Source: JAAELZ01 sp965237995
Lineage (GTDB): Bacteria; Pseudomonadota; Gammaproteobacteria; Arenicellales; Poriferihabitantaceae
Reading direction: 5' to 3'
Assembly: GCA_965237995.1 (NCBI GenBank)
Contig: CBDEGO010000004.1
Coordinates: 248,001-312,000, forward strand
Length of the DNA stretch: 64,000 bases
Part shown: positions 32,706-41,508 of the stretch, piece by piece
How positions within the stretch are numbered: the stretch's first letter is position 1
Layout of the letters: the number at the start of each line of letters is the position of its first letter
Program-made: the position numbers and the translations under genes
Notes under the pieces: generated by a model
Told to the model about the DNA's origin: nothing
Database searches by the model: none
What the model saw: only the letters and a program-made list of their open reading frames with translations

Positions 32706-34487
32706 ATGATCAATTCATACATGATAGAAGCCGCTTTGTATTTGAATCAATACACTGTTCAAATAACCACAATAGCTTTTCTTAGTAGTTTTATCCTCGG
32801 ATTTATAGACATCTTCCCTCTAGCTTATTCTAGTAGCGATGATGCAAGAGAAGCGAAAAAAAAGTTACTCCGTAGAACCTGCATTGGTATTTTAATGCTC
32901 ATGCTAGCTACTGCTCTATATGCTAGTTATCTAAATACTCACACCATTACGAAATTCAACAACATGATATTAGTGGTGCTTTTTGTGTACGGCAAAATCA
33001 TGTCTTTCATTTGGCTTAGGTATCTAAAACCGCTAATCAATAATTACTTTATGAGATACAAAGTTGCCCAAACAGGTGATGAAGTTAGCGACATTCGAGC
33101 AGAAATTAATAAAGTAAAAAGCAAAGTATACGATCCTGAAGATCATTATAAAGAAGGGTACATGTTCTATGGTTTAGATGATGATGGCAAACCAATATAC
33201 GACACTATTAATGATTGGAAAAAAAACCATCAAGCATCGATTGGTCCCACACAATGGGGAAAGGGAGTAAATATAGGTCTGCAGGTGAGGCAAGCAATAT
33301 TGCAAAACTGTACTGTTGTTCTAATAGACCCAAAACCAGATATGTTTATGCGCTCGATTGCGAAACAGGCTTGTGAAGAAGAAGGGCGCAAGTTCGTAGA
33401 AATCGATTTAACTGGTGATTGGGCAACACAAAAATATGCGTTCCTTAAAAGTGGCTCACTGCGAGATAAGAGAGATCGTCTTATCCGCTATATTGGTCTA
33501 AACCCTAGCGGCACTAATGCCGACTTCTATAAATTAGGCGAAAGAAAACACCTAAATAAAATTATTGATGCGTTAGGCAATAATTTTACTAAGCTATCTA
33601 AACTCAGAGAGAAAGTCGAAACCAAAAAAGGCGTTGACGATCTACTGCCGCAAACATCAGCCGCACTTTATGAGCTAAACTTATTAAGCAATATTTGCGA
33701 TAAGGGCATCTGCATTCAAGATGAAATACAAAATAATAGTGTTATCTACGTTAGAGCTTCAATAGTGGATAAGGCTATCCAAAAAACTGCTATAGCTGTT
33801 CTTGAGGACGTTATACAAAGCGCCATATCAACCTCTAAAAAGTTTGACGGAAAGCGTGAATCACATTTATTTGTAGTAATCGACGAATTGCGCTTCCTTG
33901 TTAATAATTATATTGCAGACGTACTTGCGTCAATAAAAGATACTGACACGCATATGCTTGTAACTTACCAGTCTATGCTCGACCTTAGAAACGTATCAGA
34001 TCAGGACGTAGACAAAGAAGCCCTAGAAAAATCAATCGATGTAAATACAACCACAAAACTAATTTACAGATGTATAGATGATGAAACCGCAGAATGGGTT
34101 GCAAAACAAACAGGAACAAAACAAATAAGCGTTATAGATAGAGTAGGGCTTGAAGTAAATACCTACGGCGGCGAAGAACAAACAGGAGATGCCTTCCTAA
34201 CCAAAGTGGAAGAGTATTTATTCCCTGTTAATCTTCTACTGGTATTACCCCCGAAAGTATGCGTGTTAATCAGACCAAATCATTTAGCGCAGTTGACTTT
34301 CCCTCATTGGGTTAAGATTGATACTGATAAACATAAACCCCAAATGCAGAAAAACGCACTTAAGCCAAGAAGTAAACCAGTTCTATCACACAATAAGCAA
34401 AAATATGCAGCCACTAGAGAAGAAAAGGATAATTCAAAAGAAGCCCTCACACCAAAGCAAAGAAATAGATCTTCTTTTTCTCGATGA
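32706..34487 (+). CDS. VirD4/TraG-like type IV coupling protein
   Basis: A 593-residue membrane ATPase: three N-terminal hydrophobic segments (TIAFLSSFILGFIDIF, IGILMLMLATALYASYL, MILVVLFVYGKIMSFIWL), then a RecA-like motor with IGPTQWGKGVNIG near residue 180 and Walker B HLFVVIDELRFLV near 390, followed by HMLVTYQSMLDL. This is the coupling-protein layout. The Walker A motif ends GKG instead of GKT/S, a change at a position that normally binds phosphate and Mg. The C-terminal tail is Lys-rich and probably disordered (PKQRNRSSFSR). Confidence 0.82.
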   Translation: MINSYMIEAALYLNQYTVQITTIAFLSSFILGFIDIFPLAYSSSDDAREAKKKLLRRTCIGILMLMLATALYASYLNTHTITKFNNMILVVLFVYGKIMSFIWLRYLKPLINNYFMRYKVAQTGDEVSDIRAEINKVKSKVYDPEDHYKEGYMFYGLDDDGKPIYDTINDWKKNHQASIGPTQWGKGVNIGLQVRQAILQNCTVVLIDPKPDMFMRSIAKQACEEEGRKFVEIDLTGDWATQKYAFLKSGSLRDKRDRLIRYIGLNPSGTNADFYKLGERKHLNKIIDALGNNFTKLSKLREKVETKKGVDDLLPQTSAALYELNLLSNICDKGICIQDEIQNNSVIYVRASIVDKAIQKTAIAVLEDVIQSAISTSKKFDGKRESHLFVVIDELRFLVNNYIADVLASIKDTDTHMLVTYQSMLDLRNVSDQDVDKEALEKSIDVNTTTKLIYRCIDDETAEWVAKQTGTKQISVIDRVGLEVNTYGGEEQTGDAFLTKVEEYLFPVNLLLVLPPKVCVLIRPNHLAQLTFPHWVKIDTDKHKPQMQKNALKPRSKPVLSHNKQKYAATREEKDNSKEALTPKQRNRSSFSR

Positions 34488-34498
34488 ATTAGACAAAT

Positions 34499-34530
34499 AA
34501 AAAGCGCTTAATTAAGAGCGCTTTTTATTT
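34499..34530 (+). terminator. Rho-independent terminator after the coupling-protein gene
   Basis: AGCGCT (34503-34508) pairs with AGCGCT (34517-34522), extended by A and T runs into AAAAAGCGCT...AGCGCTTTTT. It starts 12 bases after the coupling-protein stop. Confidence 0.85.
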
Positions 34531-34660
34531 AACTGCGCAGTTAATAGGACAGTTATACTAACAGTCGAATCTAAAATAGCAGTCTATCTATTTAACTTAG
34601 TATGCTTAGCATTAGTTAAAAAATATAGACACATCCTGTAACGGTCATGTTTATAGGCTC

Positions 34661-35278
34661 TTAAATATCTACACAAGCTGAATGCATACGGCAATGGAAA
34701 ATTATTTGATAAATAGAATGAACGTAAGGCCTTTGGCTATTGAGCTTATGATCTTTGCGATACACCGGGTTAGGCACTATTCCTTTCGCTTTACCTATAT
34801 GCGTCAAAAAGTTCAAATACTGACAACGGTTTATTGTCTCATACAGTGTCCACAATTGGGGGCGGTCCCAGCTTACTGAAAACACATAAGGATTAACTAT
34901 TCTCTTACCTTCCGTCAAGAATTCACTAAAACTATGCAAACCTATGTCATTAGCCGGAGGTTTCTCACCCGCCCTTATATAGTAATCCAAGCAGTTACCT
35001 AATGAGTTTGTAACTCTCTCCAAACTATTAAGTAATTCGACTTCAAGCAAATCCATCAATCCACGAAGCTGCTCAGCCGTATCAGGTACATCGTCGGCAT
35101 TAATAAGGAATAGAGAGTTATACATATTAGACGCCTTTACCGCCGATGATTTGGCACCACGCAAATGAAAGTTTGAATCGAAAGCCGGACTAAAGCCAAT
35201 GGTGTAGCCTAAGCTGTCTTTAGTCATTAGAGGAACTTGCGCAAAATCTATCCTTTCATGTGAATTATGCCTTTCCAT
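34661..35278 (-). CDS. Hypothetical element protein, possibly DUF1845/AcaB-like
   Basis: A 205-residue soluble protein with no certain family. The middle (DVPDTAEQLRGLMDLLEVELLNSLERV) is helical, and the end (NPYVFSVSWDRPQLWTLYETINRCQYLNFLTHIGKAKGI) resembles the C terminus of the PFL_4669/DUF1845 family of integrative conjugative elements, some members of which (AcaB) activate transfer genes. It is the last gene of a minus-strand operon with a hypothetical gene and parB/parA. The assignment is tentative. Confidence 0.45.
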   Translation of the reverse strand: MERHNSHERIDFAQVPLMTKDSLGYTIGFSPAFDSNFHLRGAKSSAVKASNMYNSLFLINADDVPDTAEQLRGLMDLLEVELLNSLERVTNSLGNCLDYYIRAGEKPPANDIGLHSFSEFLTEGKRIVNPYVFSVSWDRPQLWTLYETINRCQYLNFLTHIGKAKGIVPNPVYRKDHKLNSQRPYVHSIYQIIFHCRMHSACVDI

Positions 35279-35666
35279 TATTCATTCCTCCAATAATCGA
35301 GTCTAGATAACTGACCGCCTTTTTTTTGTACCTAGATACAATATCGTATTCAACCAAGTGTAGGTTTTGTAGTCGATACAATTTAATAAGGTAAATATCA
35401 ATATCAACTAACAAACGATATACAGGGTGCAAGGCCTCTATGTCAGGCACATCGCGCACTTCCCAAACCTCACGCCTAAAATCGTGATTTTCCATACCCG
35501 AACCAAGAAAAGCTTTATCTACGTCTAAAGTATCTATGTTAGAAATAGATACTTTTTTGTCCTTTAGAAAATGAAGGTTTAATGATTTATTAGCGAAAAG
35601 GCGAAGCAACTTATCTGCACGTGCACACGTTACCCTTTCAAATAATATTAATGGATCTGTTTTCAT
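35265..35666 (-). CDS. Hypothetical element protein
   Basis: 133 residues, basic and helical, without a motif I recognise (e.g. CARADKLLRLFANKSLNLHFL, YRLLVDIDIYLIKLYRLQNLHLVEYDIV). It lies between parB (3 bases) and the following gene (14-base overlap), so it is part of the partition operon. A real gene by its tight packing; function unknown. Confidence 0.6.
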   Translation of the reverse strand: MKTDPLILFERVTCARADKLLRLFANKSLNLHFLKDKKVSISNIDTLDVDKAFLGSGMENHDFRREVWEVRDVPDIEALHPVYRLLVDIDIYLIKLYRLQNLHLVEYDIVSRYKKKAVSYLDSIIGGMNNGKA

Positions 35667-35669
35667 AAA

Positions 35670-36527
35670 CTAAAATCCCTCCTGGACCATATCTTTATCA
35701 AGCTGTTTTTTGAACTCTGGATCATCGCTTGTTATACGATTATCCTTTGAATACCGTTTTGCGCGACTTAATAGACTCGCTACATAATTCGCTGGCAATG
35801 AAATATTATTAAGTTTCTCCCTATCTGGTTTAGCTTCTTCATCAGTAGTTTCTGAAATAATAGACTTTGATAACTTAATTGCCTCCTGAACCAAAACAAG
35901 GGGATCATTATTTAGAATCTCTACTACTGAATTAAATTCGACTTCGTTATTCTTAAAAAGAGCATTTAAAGCCTGCAAGTTGATATATTCACCAACTCGT
36001 CCGCTTTTCGCCAATTCGATGACAGGTGGGCAGTATGCAAGAATTGCCAGCCTCTTCTTAACATAACCATCACTTTTCCCTACGTGTAGTGCTAATTCTT
36101 TACGGTTAAGACGGGCACTATCAATCATGTTTTGAAATGCAATCGCTTCCTCGATTGGCGCAAGCTGCTCACGGGCAATATTATCTACAAGAGCCTCTAG
36201 CCGAGCCTTTGCCACATCCGTATTAGTCCTAACTACTGCACTAATTGTTTTATAACCAAGCGCCTTATGAGAACGCCACCGCCTCTCACCTGAAATAATA
36301 ATGTAACTTCCTACACTTTCCTGATAAACAACAATGGGCTGTTTATTACCATTAGATTCTTTTATTGATCGCATAAGTTCGTCCATACCCTTCTCGTCAA
36401 AAATAAACCTGGGTTGAGATTTATTTGGATGCATTTGAGAGACAGGAAGATCAAGGAGTGCGTCTTTATTGGAATCACCGGTTAAATCGTCTAAAGATCT
36501 AAGTTCATCTATTACGCTTTTTGTCAT
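35670..36527 (-). CDS. parB: ParB-family partition protein
   Basis: A 285-residue ParB/RepB/Spo0J-type protein. The nuclease-like N domain has LPVSQMHPNKSQPRFIFDEKGMDEL and the CTP-binding motif GERRWRSHKALGYKTI, followed by DNIAREQLAPIEEAIAF and a helix-turn-helix (NRKELALHVGKSDGYVKKRLAIL). It follows the broken parA with a one-base overlap. In conjugative elements ParAB helps maintain the circular form. Candidate parS sites were not identified. Confidence 0.9.
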   Translation of the reverse strand: MTKSVIDELRSLDDLTGDSNKDALLDLPVSQMHPNKSQPRFIFDEKGMDELMRSIKESNGNKQPIVVYQESVGSYIIISGERRWRSHKALGYKTISAVVRTNTDVAKARLEALVDNIAREQLAPIEEAIAFQNMIDSARLNRKELALHVGKSDGYVKKRLAILAYCPPVIELAKSGRVGEYINLQALNALFKNNEVEFNSVVEILNNDPLVLVQEAIKLSKSIISETTDEEAKPDREKLNNISLPANYVASLLSRAKRYSKDNRITSDDPEFKKQLDKDMVQEGF

Positions 36528-37298
36528 TAGTTTATTTTGTTTAAAAATTTAGCAAGAAATAAAAGCACCTCGTTGCTGGCCTTACGACCTGGTTGCTTTA
36601 TGTCGCTAATAAAGCAAAGTTCTGTATGAGAGCGCGCTATAGCTGTACGGCGACCAATTACCGGAAATAGCGGGTTAGGGTATTTTTCAACAAGAGAATC
36701 ATAGAAACCTGTCTCATCTAAAGTTGATGGCAGACCATTGACCGGGCTTGTAACGGCAGAGAGGAGCAACCCGATAAGAACCAAAGATTTATTAACCGTG
36801 TTTTTAACTAGACGAATAAGCTCTATTGTATTAGGCAGGGCCGCCAAAGAGTTCATATCGAGTTGAACAGGAACAAGCGCCCAGCCTGACATCATTAAGG
36901 CAGCAGTTGCTCGCGTACCCGCCGCTCCCGGCGTATCTATAATGCAATAATCGTAATCACTTGCCATACCTTGTAGCGCTGTTACGACTGCATGACTATA
37001 CATCGTGTCTAGAAAGTCCACGTTTTTTTAAACTATCTGTACTTGCGATTAAATGAACATCATTATAATTTTCTGGCGCCACATTCTTTTCATCGTAAAA
37101 CAAATTCAGTGCTAAATTATTATCCGTATCCTTTGCGCTACTTTTTCCTGATATTAGTCTGGTGGCTGTTCCTTGATCATCAAGGCCCACAACCAAAACC
37201 CTACTTCTTTTAAGTCTATGCAATCTTGTGGCAAGGAAATGGCAAGTGGTATTTTTGCCTGCACCCCCTTTAGTATTGCAAATAGCTACTGTTTTCAT
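36527..37298 (-). pseudogene. parA: ParA-family ATPase, frameshifted at a poly-A run
   Basis: The ATG at 37298 (AGGA upstream) begins MKTVAICNTKGGAGKNTTCHF, a deviant Walker A: classical ParA has GKT/S at the position that is GKN here. The frame ends soon after SLKKRGLSRHDV. The second part begins KNVDFLDTM in the +1 frame and continues SDYDYCIIDTPGAAGTRATAAL and LVPVQLDMNSLAAL, the rest of ParA. Removing one A from the seven-A run (T at 37023-37029) restores one reading frame of about 257 residues. It may be a true mutation, slippage or a base-calling error. Confidence 0.75.
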
Positions 37299-37387
37299 AT
37301 AGGAATCCTGATTTAAAAATTTGAATGGTGTAAGGCTTATCCTTACACAGAGAATATAATACAATAATCTATCTCTACATTCAATAA

Positions 37388-37406
37388 TGATATATATTAC
37401 ATATCA
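37388..37406. promoter_or_regulatory. Element operator copy 3 (degenerate palindrome)
   Basis: TGATATATATTACATATCA lies between parA and the divergent PilL/FimV-like gene. Its core (37389-37405) differs from the other two copies at 2 of 17 positions. Confidence 0.6.
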
Positions 37407-37434
37407 CCATCAACCAACTATATATAAAGGAAAT

Positions 37435-38337
37435 ATGAAAGCACTTACCATAATTCTAACCTTAGTAATGTCACTGCCAGCATTAGCTTTAGATAAATTA
37501 GATACCGACGTAAGAATGATGTGGCCCGAAAACATTGATACGAACGGAGAACTAATCGATTATTTCTTGCAACCTCATGGTTACACGTTTATCGAAACAG
37601 GGAGCACATCATCCAAAACAAGATCTGCAAGAATAACAATGCTTCCGACAGGGGAACCAATAAAAATTAAAGACCTACTTTTAGATTTGGTACCGCGTGA
37701 CGTTAATTTAGTTATAGATTCAAGCAGTAGAAGAATTACCTATGTTACCGACGCAGAAAAGCATTTTTTACCAAAGCGTAAAAAAATAGCCAGTATTGAT
37801 TCTGGCAATAATATCGAACCAGTAACTAACAGCCCACTCACCATAAAGAAAAGTACTGCCGGTAATAAATATAACTCATTCAAATATGTAATAAAGAAAG
37901 GCAACAGCATGGGATCAATTGCTGAAAAGGTAAAAACAAGGATAGGCGGCTCACATAGACAAAGAATAGTGACCATATATGCGTTAAACAGTGATTCATT
38001 TAAAAACGGTAATATTAATTTATTAGCTGAAGGCGACATATTAGAAATACCAGAAGCAATACCGACAAATTTAACTAAAGACGCTGCACACAAAGCATAT
38101 TTAGAGCTCATTAATAATAAGCCAGCAAACTGGTATAGCGAAGCGCAAAAATCTATCTATTATTTCAAACATAATAATATCGCAAGCACAAAAGAACCCA
38201 CCAAAAGTACAATAGTCTCTAATCCTGTTAAATCAAAAGAAGAAGAAATAGCACAGCTTAGAGATCAGATTAAAGAATTAATGAAAAAAATCGCTAAATT
38301 AAATCAAGAAATTTCAAACCCACTCGCTACAAGCTAG
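37435..38337 (+). CDS. Secreted PilL-N/FimV-like protein with coiled-coil C terminus
   Basis: 300 residues from the ATG at 37435 (AAAGG five bases upstream; the signal peptide MKALTIILTLVMSLPALA confirms this start over an upstream one). Residues about 35-110 (LIDYFLQPHGYTFIETG ... LLLDLVPRDVNLVIDSSSRRITYV) resemble the N domain of PilL from integrative conjugative elements. Residues about 145-205 (YVIKKGNSMGSIAEKV, IVTIYALNSDSFKNGNINLLAEGDILEIP) match the LysM-like FimV core. The C terminus is a Lys/Glu coiled coil (EEEIAQLRDQIKELMKKIAKLNQEI). A peptidoglycan-binding assembly factor is likely. Confidence 0.65.
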   Translation: MKALTIILTLVMSLPALALDKLDTDVRMMWPENIDTNGELIDYFLQPHGYTFIETGSTSSKTRSARITMLPTGEPIKIKDLLLDLVPRDVNLVIDSSSRRITYVTDAEKHFLPKRKKIASIDSGNNIEPVTNSPLTIKKSTAGNKYNSFKYVIKKGNSMGSIAEKVKTRIGGSHRQRIVTIYALNSDSFKNGNINLLAEGDILEIPEAIPTNLTKDAAHKAYLELINNKPANWYSEAQKSIYYFKHNNIASTKEPTKSTIVSNPVKSKEEEIAQLRDQIKELMKKIAKLNQEISNPLATS

Positions 38338-38493
38338 AAACCCTTTATATTACGCAGACCACATTTACCAGAGCGAATAAAAGTCCTATTACTTACACGG
38401 CTAGCCGTTTAAAAGCCGTACACGAAGGATAAGGCGCGTAAGCGCGAAACAAGGAAAATGTTCTAAAGAGAGCGTTAGTGAACGTAGGGTTGG

Positions 38494-38513
38494 AGTGCCT
38501 TCAGGCACTTTTA
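38494..38513 (+). terminator. Terminator-like hairpin
   Basis: AGTGCCT (38494-38500) pairs with AGGCACT (38503-38509), followed by TTTT. It would end transcription from the PilL/FimV-like gene, whose stop lies 157 bases upstream. Confidence 0.6.
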
Positions 38514-38537
38514 TAATTTAAAAGATGTTTAATGAAC

Positions 38538-38586
38538 TACCCCGCAGCAAGCTACGGGGTATTAAACCCTAAGAGATTAAAGCCAT
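38538..38586 (+). repeat. Right flank repeat: hairpin plus imperfect direct repeat
   Basis: TACCCCGCAG (38538-38547) pairs with CTACGGGGTA (38552-38561) with one mismatch and a 4-base loop. From 38547 the sequence matches 17639-17678 at about 33 of 40 positions. It marks the right edge of the conjugative element; the first host-type gene stops at 38608. Confidence 0.5.
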
Positions 38587-38607
38587 ACGCATAGACAGGT
38601 ATGAATT

Positions 38608-38982
38608 TTAAGATTCATTCTCAATTTTTTCTACTTCTTCAAGTAACATCGGTACTGCCAAATTACACGAGTGGATACCCATCACCGTTGTCAACTGAAT
38701 TGTCTCAAATATTTCTTCCTTAGTAGCACCTGCCTTTAGTGCGTTTTGTATATGTCGGCGCACCCCAGGCCCATACAAATGAGTGGTCGCGGCATTGATT
38801 GCAATCATAATCAACTCTTTATACTTTTGTTCAAGTGGCCCTTGATGGGGGATACTCCTGAACGTTAGGTAGGCCTCTAGGTAATCAGGATCCATATCTT
38901 GCAGTAGTTTCCATACGGGGTTCCAATCGCCCTTGGCGATATGCGCCTCAGTATTTGGGTATGTTTTTGTGGTGTCTGTCAT
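38608..38982 (-). CDS. Carboxymuconolactone decarboxylase (CMD) family protein
   Basis: A 124-residue all-helical protein with the AhpD/CMD pattern: LEQKYKELIMIAINAATTHLYGPGVRRHIQNALKAGATKEEIFETIQLTTVMGIHSCNLAVPMLLE. The redox CxxC of AhpD is absent (only one Cys, near SCNLAV), so it is closer to decarboxylase or unclassified members. It follows the TPP-enzyme gene by 3 bases and is the last gene of the GntR-headed cluster. Confidence 0.8.
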   Translation of the reverse strand: MTDTTKTYPNTEAHIAKGDWNPVWKLLQDMDPDYLEAYLTFRSIPHQGPLEQKYKELIMIAINAATTHLYGPGVRRHIQNALKAGATKEEIFETIQLTTVMGIHSCNLAVPMLLEEVEKIENES

Positions 38983-38985
38983 GGC

Positions 38986-40674
38986 TTAGCCTCCTCGGTG
39001 TTTAAATGAATCGCGGCGAAAGCTATATAGCGCCGCTGGGTCGACTGCGACATCCACAATAGCCGGTTTACCGCAAGCTAAAGCAGCTTCTATTGCGCCG
39101 CTTACATCATTAAGCTTATCGGCTTTAAAACCCGCTGCACCATATAATTCGGCCACTTTATCGAACGCTGGGCTGCTTATGTCTGCACCGATATAACGCT
39201 CCCCAAAGAAATCGCGCTGATAAGCTTTCTCAGCACCCCAGCACTGGTTATTCATTACGACCGTAACGGTATTGATACCATGACCTACCGCGGTACTGAG
39301 TTCAGATAATGTCATGCCAAAACCCCCATCGCCCATCATACTGACCACGGGGCGCTCGGGTTTAGCTAGCTTTATGCCCAAACCGCACGCAAATGAAAAA
39401 CCCACTAAGCCAAAATCTAGTGGGGTAAATAGGCTCTTTGGCTGATGATAGTTAAGCGCATCGGTGGCTTGTAAACACAATGTACCAGCATCCATGGTTA
39501 TCGCAGCATCATGCGGCAGCACTTGGCGTAATTCTTTAAATAAGCCAGAGGGTTGCATTGGTTGCTGATCCATCACCGCATCGTCATCCCGTTGTTGTAG
39601 GTAACTTGTTCGTTCTTGTTGAAATTGTTGCGTCCAAGCTTCTACCTCTTTACGCGCCGATGAAGTTTGATATTCTTGCCTTAATTGGTCAGCAGCACTT
39701 CTAGCATCAGCCCAAATGCCCAGCTCAATAGGAAAATAACGACCTATCGCTGTTGGCTCTAACTCGACTTGAATAATCTTCGCTGTTTCACTTAAGTTGT
39801 CGTAAGTATAAAAGGTAGAATTAAACCCTAGGCGTGTACCCAGTGCCAATATGACATCAGCTTCTTTAGCCAAACGTGATGCCACAGGGTTACCACGCGG
39901 CCCCATTTGTCCCGCATTAAGTGGATGGCTAAAAGGAATCGCATCACCATGCCCAGGGGCGATCACAATAGGCGCATTCATCACTTCAGCTAAGGCAATA
40001 ACCTGCTCATGGCCCTCGGTATTCTTAATACCTCCGCCGGTTACAATCACAGGCCGCTTGGCTTCGCTTAGCATTTTAGCAGCTTGTTTTATAGCATCAT
40101 GCGATGCCGCAGGTGAGCTGTAAGCGCGATACTGCTCTGGGCTTTGCAATGTTGGAAAACCGGCGGTGGCCGATAAAATATCGCGCGGTAGATTCAGCTG
40201 TACAGGCCCACGTCGCGGCGCCATAGCGACCCGAAATGCCTCGCGAAACATTTCTGGCACTCGGTCAGTTTGCGTTACGGTCCAGGTCTTTTTAGTCACC
40301 GGTGTAAACAGTGCTTGCTGATCGACCTCTTGAAAGGCATCACGATAAACATGACCAGAAGATAACGAGCCAGCGATAGAAACGACCGGCGAAAATGCCG
40401 CCGCTGCTTGCGCTAAGCCAGTGACTAAGTTGGTTGCGCCAGGGCCATTTTGCCCTGCCAAAATAACGCCCGGGTTGCCACTAGCGCGGGCGTAACCATC
40501 AGCCATATGCGTGCCTGTACGTTCGTCATGCACCCCAACAAAGTTAATGTCTTTGGCATCATACAATGCATCAAACATCTCCATTGTCGCTGAACCAATT
40601 AGGCCGAAAACGTGCTCCACCTTCTCTGCCTTAAGTGCTTCAACGGCAGCTTGACCGCCAGATAAAGTTTTCAT
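38986..40674 (-). CDS. TPP-dependent enzyme of the acetolactate synthase / Xsc-like family
   Basis: A 562-residue thiamine-pyrophosphate enzyme. The catalytic glutamate lies in GVHDERTGTHMADGYARASG (about residue 50), the central domain is present, and the C-terminal TPP motif is MMGDGGFGMTLSELSTAVGHGINTVTVVMNNQCWG (GDG near residue 448). The stretch AFQEVDQQALFTPVTKK is shared with acetolactate synthases and sulfoacetaldehyde acetyltransferases. No FAD or regulatory-subunit partner is seen nearby, so a catabolic decarboxylase or acyl-transfer role is more likely than biosynthesis. Substrate not determined. Confidence 0.8.
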   Translation of the reverse strand: MKTLSGGQAAVEALKAEKVEHVFGLIGSATMEMFDALYDAKDINFVGVHDERTGTHMADGYARASGNPGVILAGQNGPGATNLVTGLAQAAAAFSPVVSIAGSLSSGHVYRDAFQEVDQQALFTPVTKKTWTVTQTDRVPEMFREAFRVAMAPRRGPVQLNLPRDILSATAGFPTLQSPEQYRAYSSPAASHDAIKQAAKMLSEAKRPVIVTGGGIKNTEGHEQVIALAEVMNAPIVIAPGHGDAIPFSHPLNAGQMGPRGNPVASRLAKEADVILALGTRLGFNSTFYTYDNLSETAKIIQVELEPTAIGRYFPIELGIWADARSAADQLRQEYQTSSARKEVEAWTQQFQQERTSYLQQRDDDAVMDQQPMQPSGLFKELRQVLPHDAAITMDAGTLCLQATDALNYHQPKSLFTPLDFGLVGFSFACGLGIKLAKPERPVVSMMGDGGFGMTLSELSTAVGHGINTVTVVMNNQCWGAEKAYQRDFFGERYIGADISSPAFDKVAELYGAAGFKADKLNDVSGAIEAALACGKPAIVDVAVDPAALYSFRRDSFKHRGG

Positions 40675-40698
40675 GATAAGTTCTCTTAATTAAATTAT

Positions 40699-41508
40699 TT
40701 AATTCGTTTGCATTGCCGCAGTGGCTAAAAAATCAAGAAGCGGCGGTAAAAATAACTGTGGTTGTTCTGTTAACCCCATGTGCTGTAACTCGGGGATAAT
40801 CAGTATTTGTGCGCCATTGATCTCGCGCGCTATTTCCTGACTCATTGCAGGTGTGCTGCCACTATCGTTTTCGCAAGTCACCACCAAAGTTGGCTGGGTT
40901 AATGCAACGCTTGGTCGAATAAGTTCTATGACCCCAGTGGCTAATACTTGTCTACATTGGGCATAACTCACCGGGTCGTTCGCCACTACCCACTTACGCA
41001 CTTGCTCAATGTAATCTGGGTGTTGCTCTCGAAAACGTGGGGTAAACCAACGCGCGATAGTCGCATCTAGATTAGCCTCCGGCCCGCCCTGAGCGGTATC
41101 GCTTGCACGTTTTTCTACCAACTTTTGCGCAACCTCTCCTCTTTCATGTGGAGAATTTAAAATAGCTAAGGCCCATGATCGACCTGGATTATCCATCGCA
41201 AAACGCCGATTAATCATACCGCCAAGAGAAAAGCCGATAATGGCGCATTGCTTTATTTCAAGTTCATCTAGCAGCATTCTTAACTGCTCTGCAAACACAG
41301 ATAGATTAAGTTGCTTGGGCGGCTTAGCACTTTGTCCGTGGCCCAATAGGTCATAATTTAGCACCTGATAATGCTGCTCAAGTGCAGGTAAATAGGCATT
41401 CCATATTTCATGATGTAAACCTAAACCATGTATCAGCACTATCGTCGGCGCTGCCTTATCGCCGGATAATTGATAAGCCGTACCGGCCTGACTGAGCTTC
41501 AACATCAC
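40699..41508 (-). CDS. Alpha/beta hydrolase (3-oxoadipate enol-lactonase-like)
   Basis: A 269-residue hydrolase with the oxyanion motif IVLIHGLGLHHEIWNAY, the Asp of LLGHGQS, the nucleophile elbow IIGFSLGGMINRRFAMDNPGR (Ser of GFSLGG) and the late acid/His region LVVTCENDSG ... IPELQHMGLTEQP. It overlaps the GntR stop by 4 bases and precedes the TPP enzyme, so all three are co-transcribed. The family hydrolyses lactones, esters and C-C bonds; the substrate here is unknown. Confidence 0.82.
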   Translation of the reverse strand: MMLKLSQAGTAYQLSGDKAAPTIVLIHGLGLHHEIWNAYLPALEQHYQVLNYDLLGHGQSAKPPKQLNLSVFAEQLRMLLDELEIKQCAIIGFSLGGMINRRFAMDNPGRSWALAILNSPHERGEVAQKLVEKRASDTAQGGPEANLDATIARWFTPRFREQHPDYIEQVRKWVVANDPVSYAQCRQVLATGVIELIRPSVALTQPTLVVTCENDSGSTPAMSQEIAREINGAQILIIPELQHMGLTEQPQLFLPPLLDFLATAAMQTN

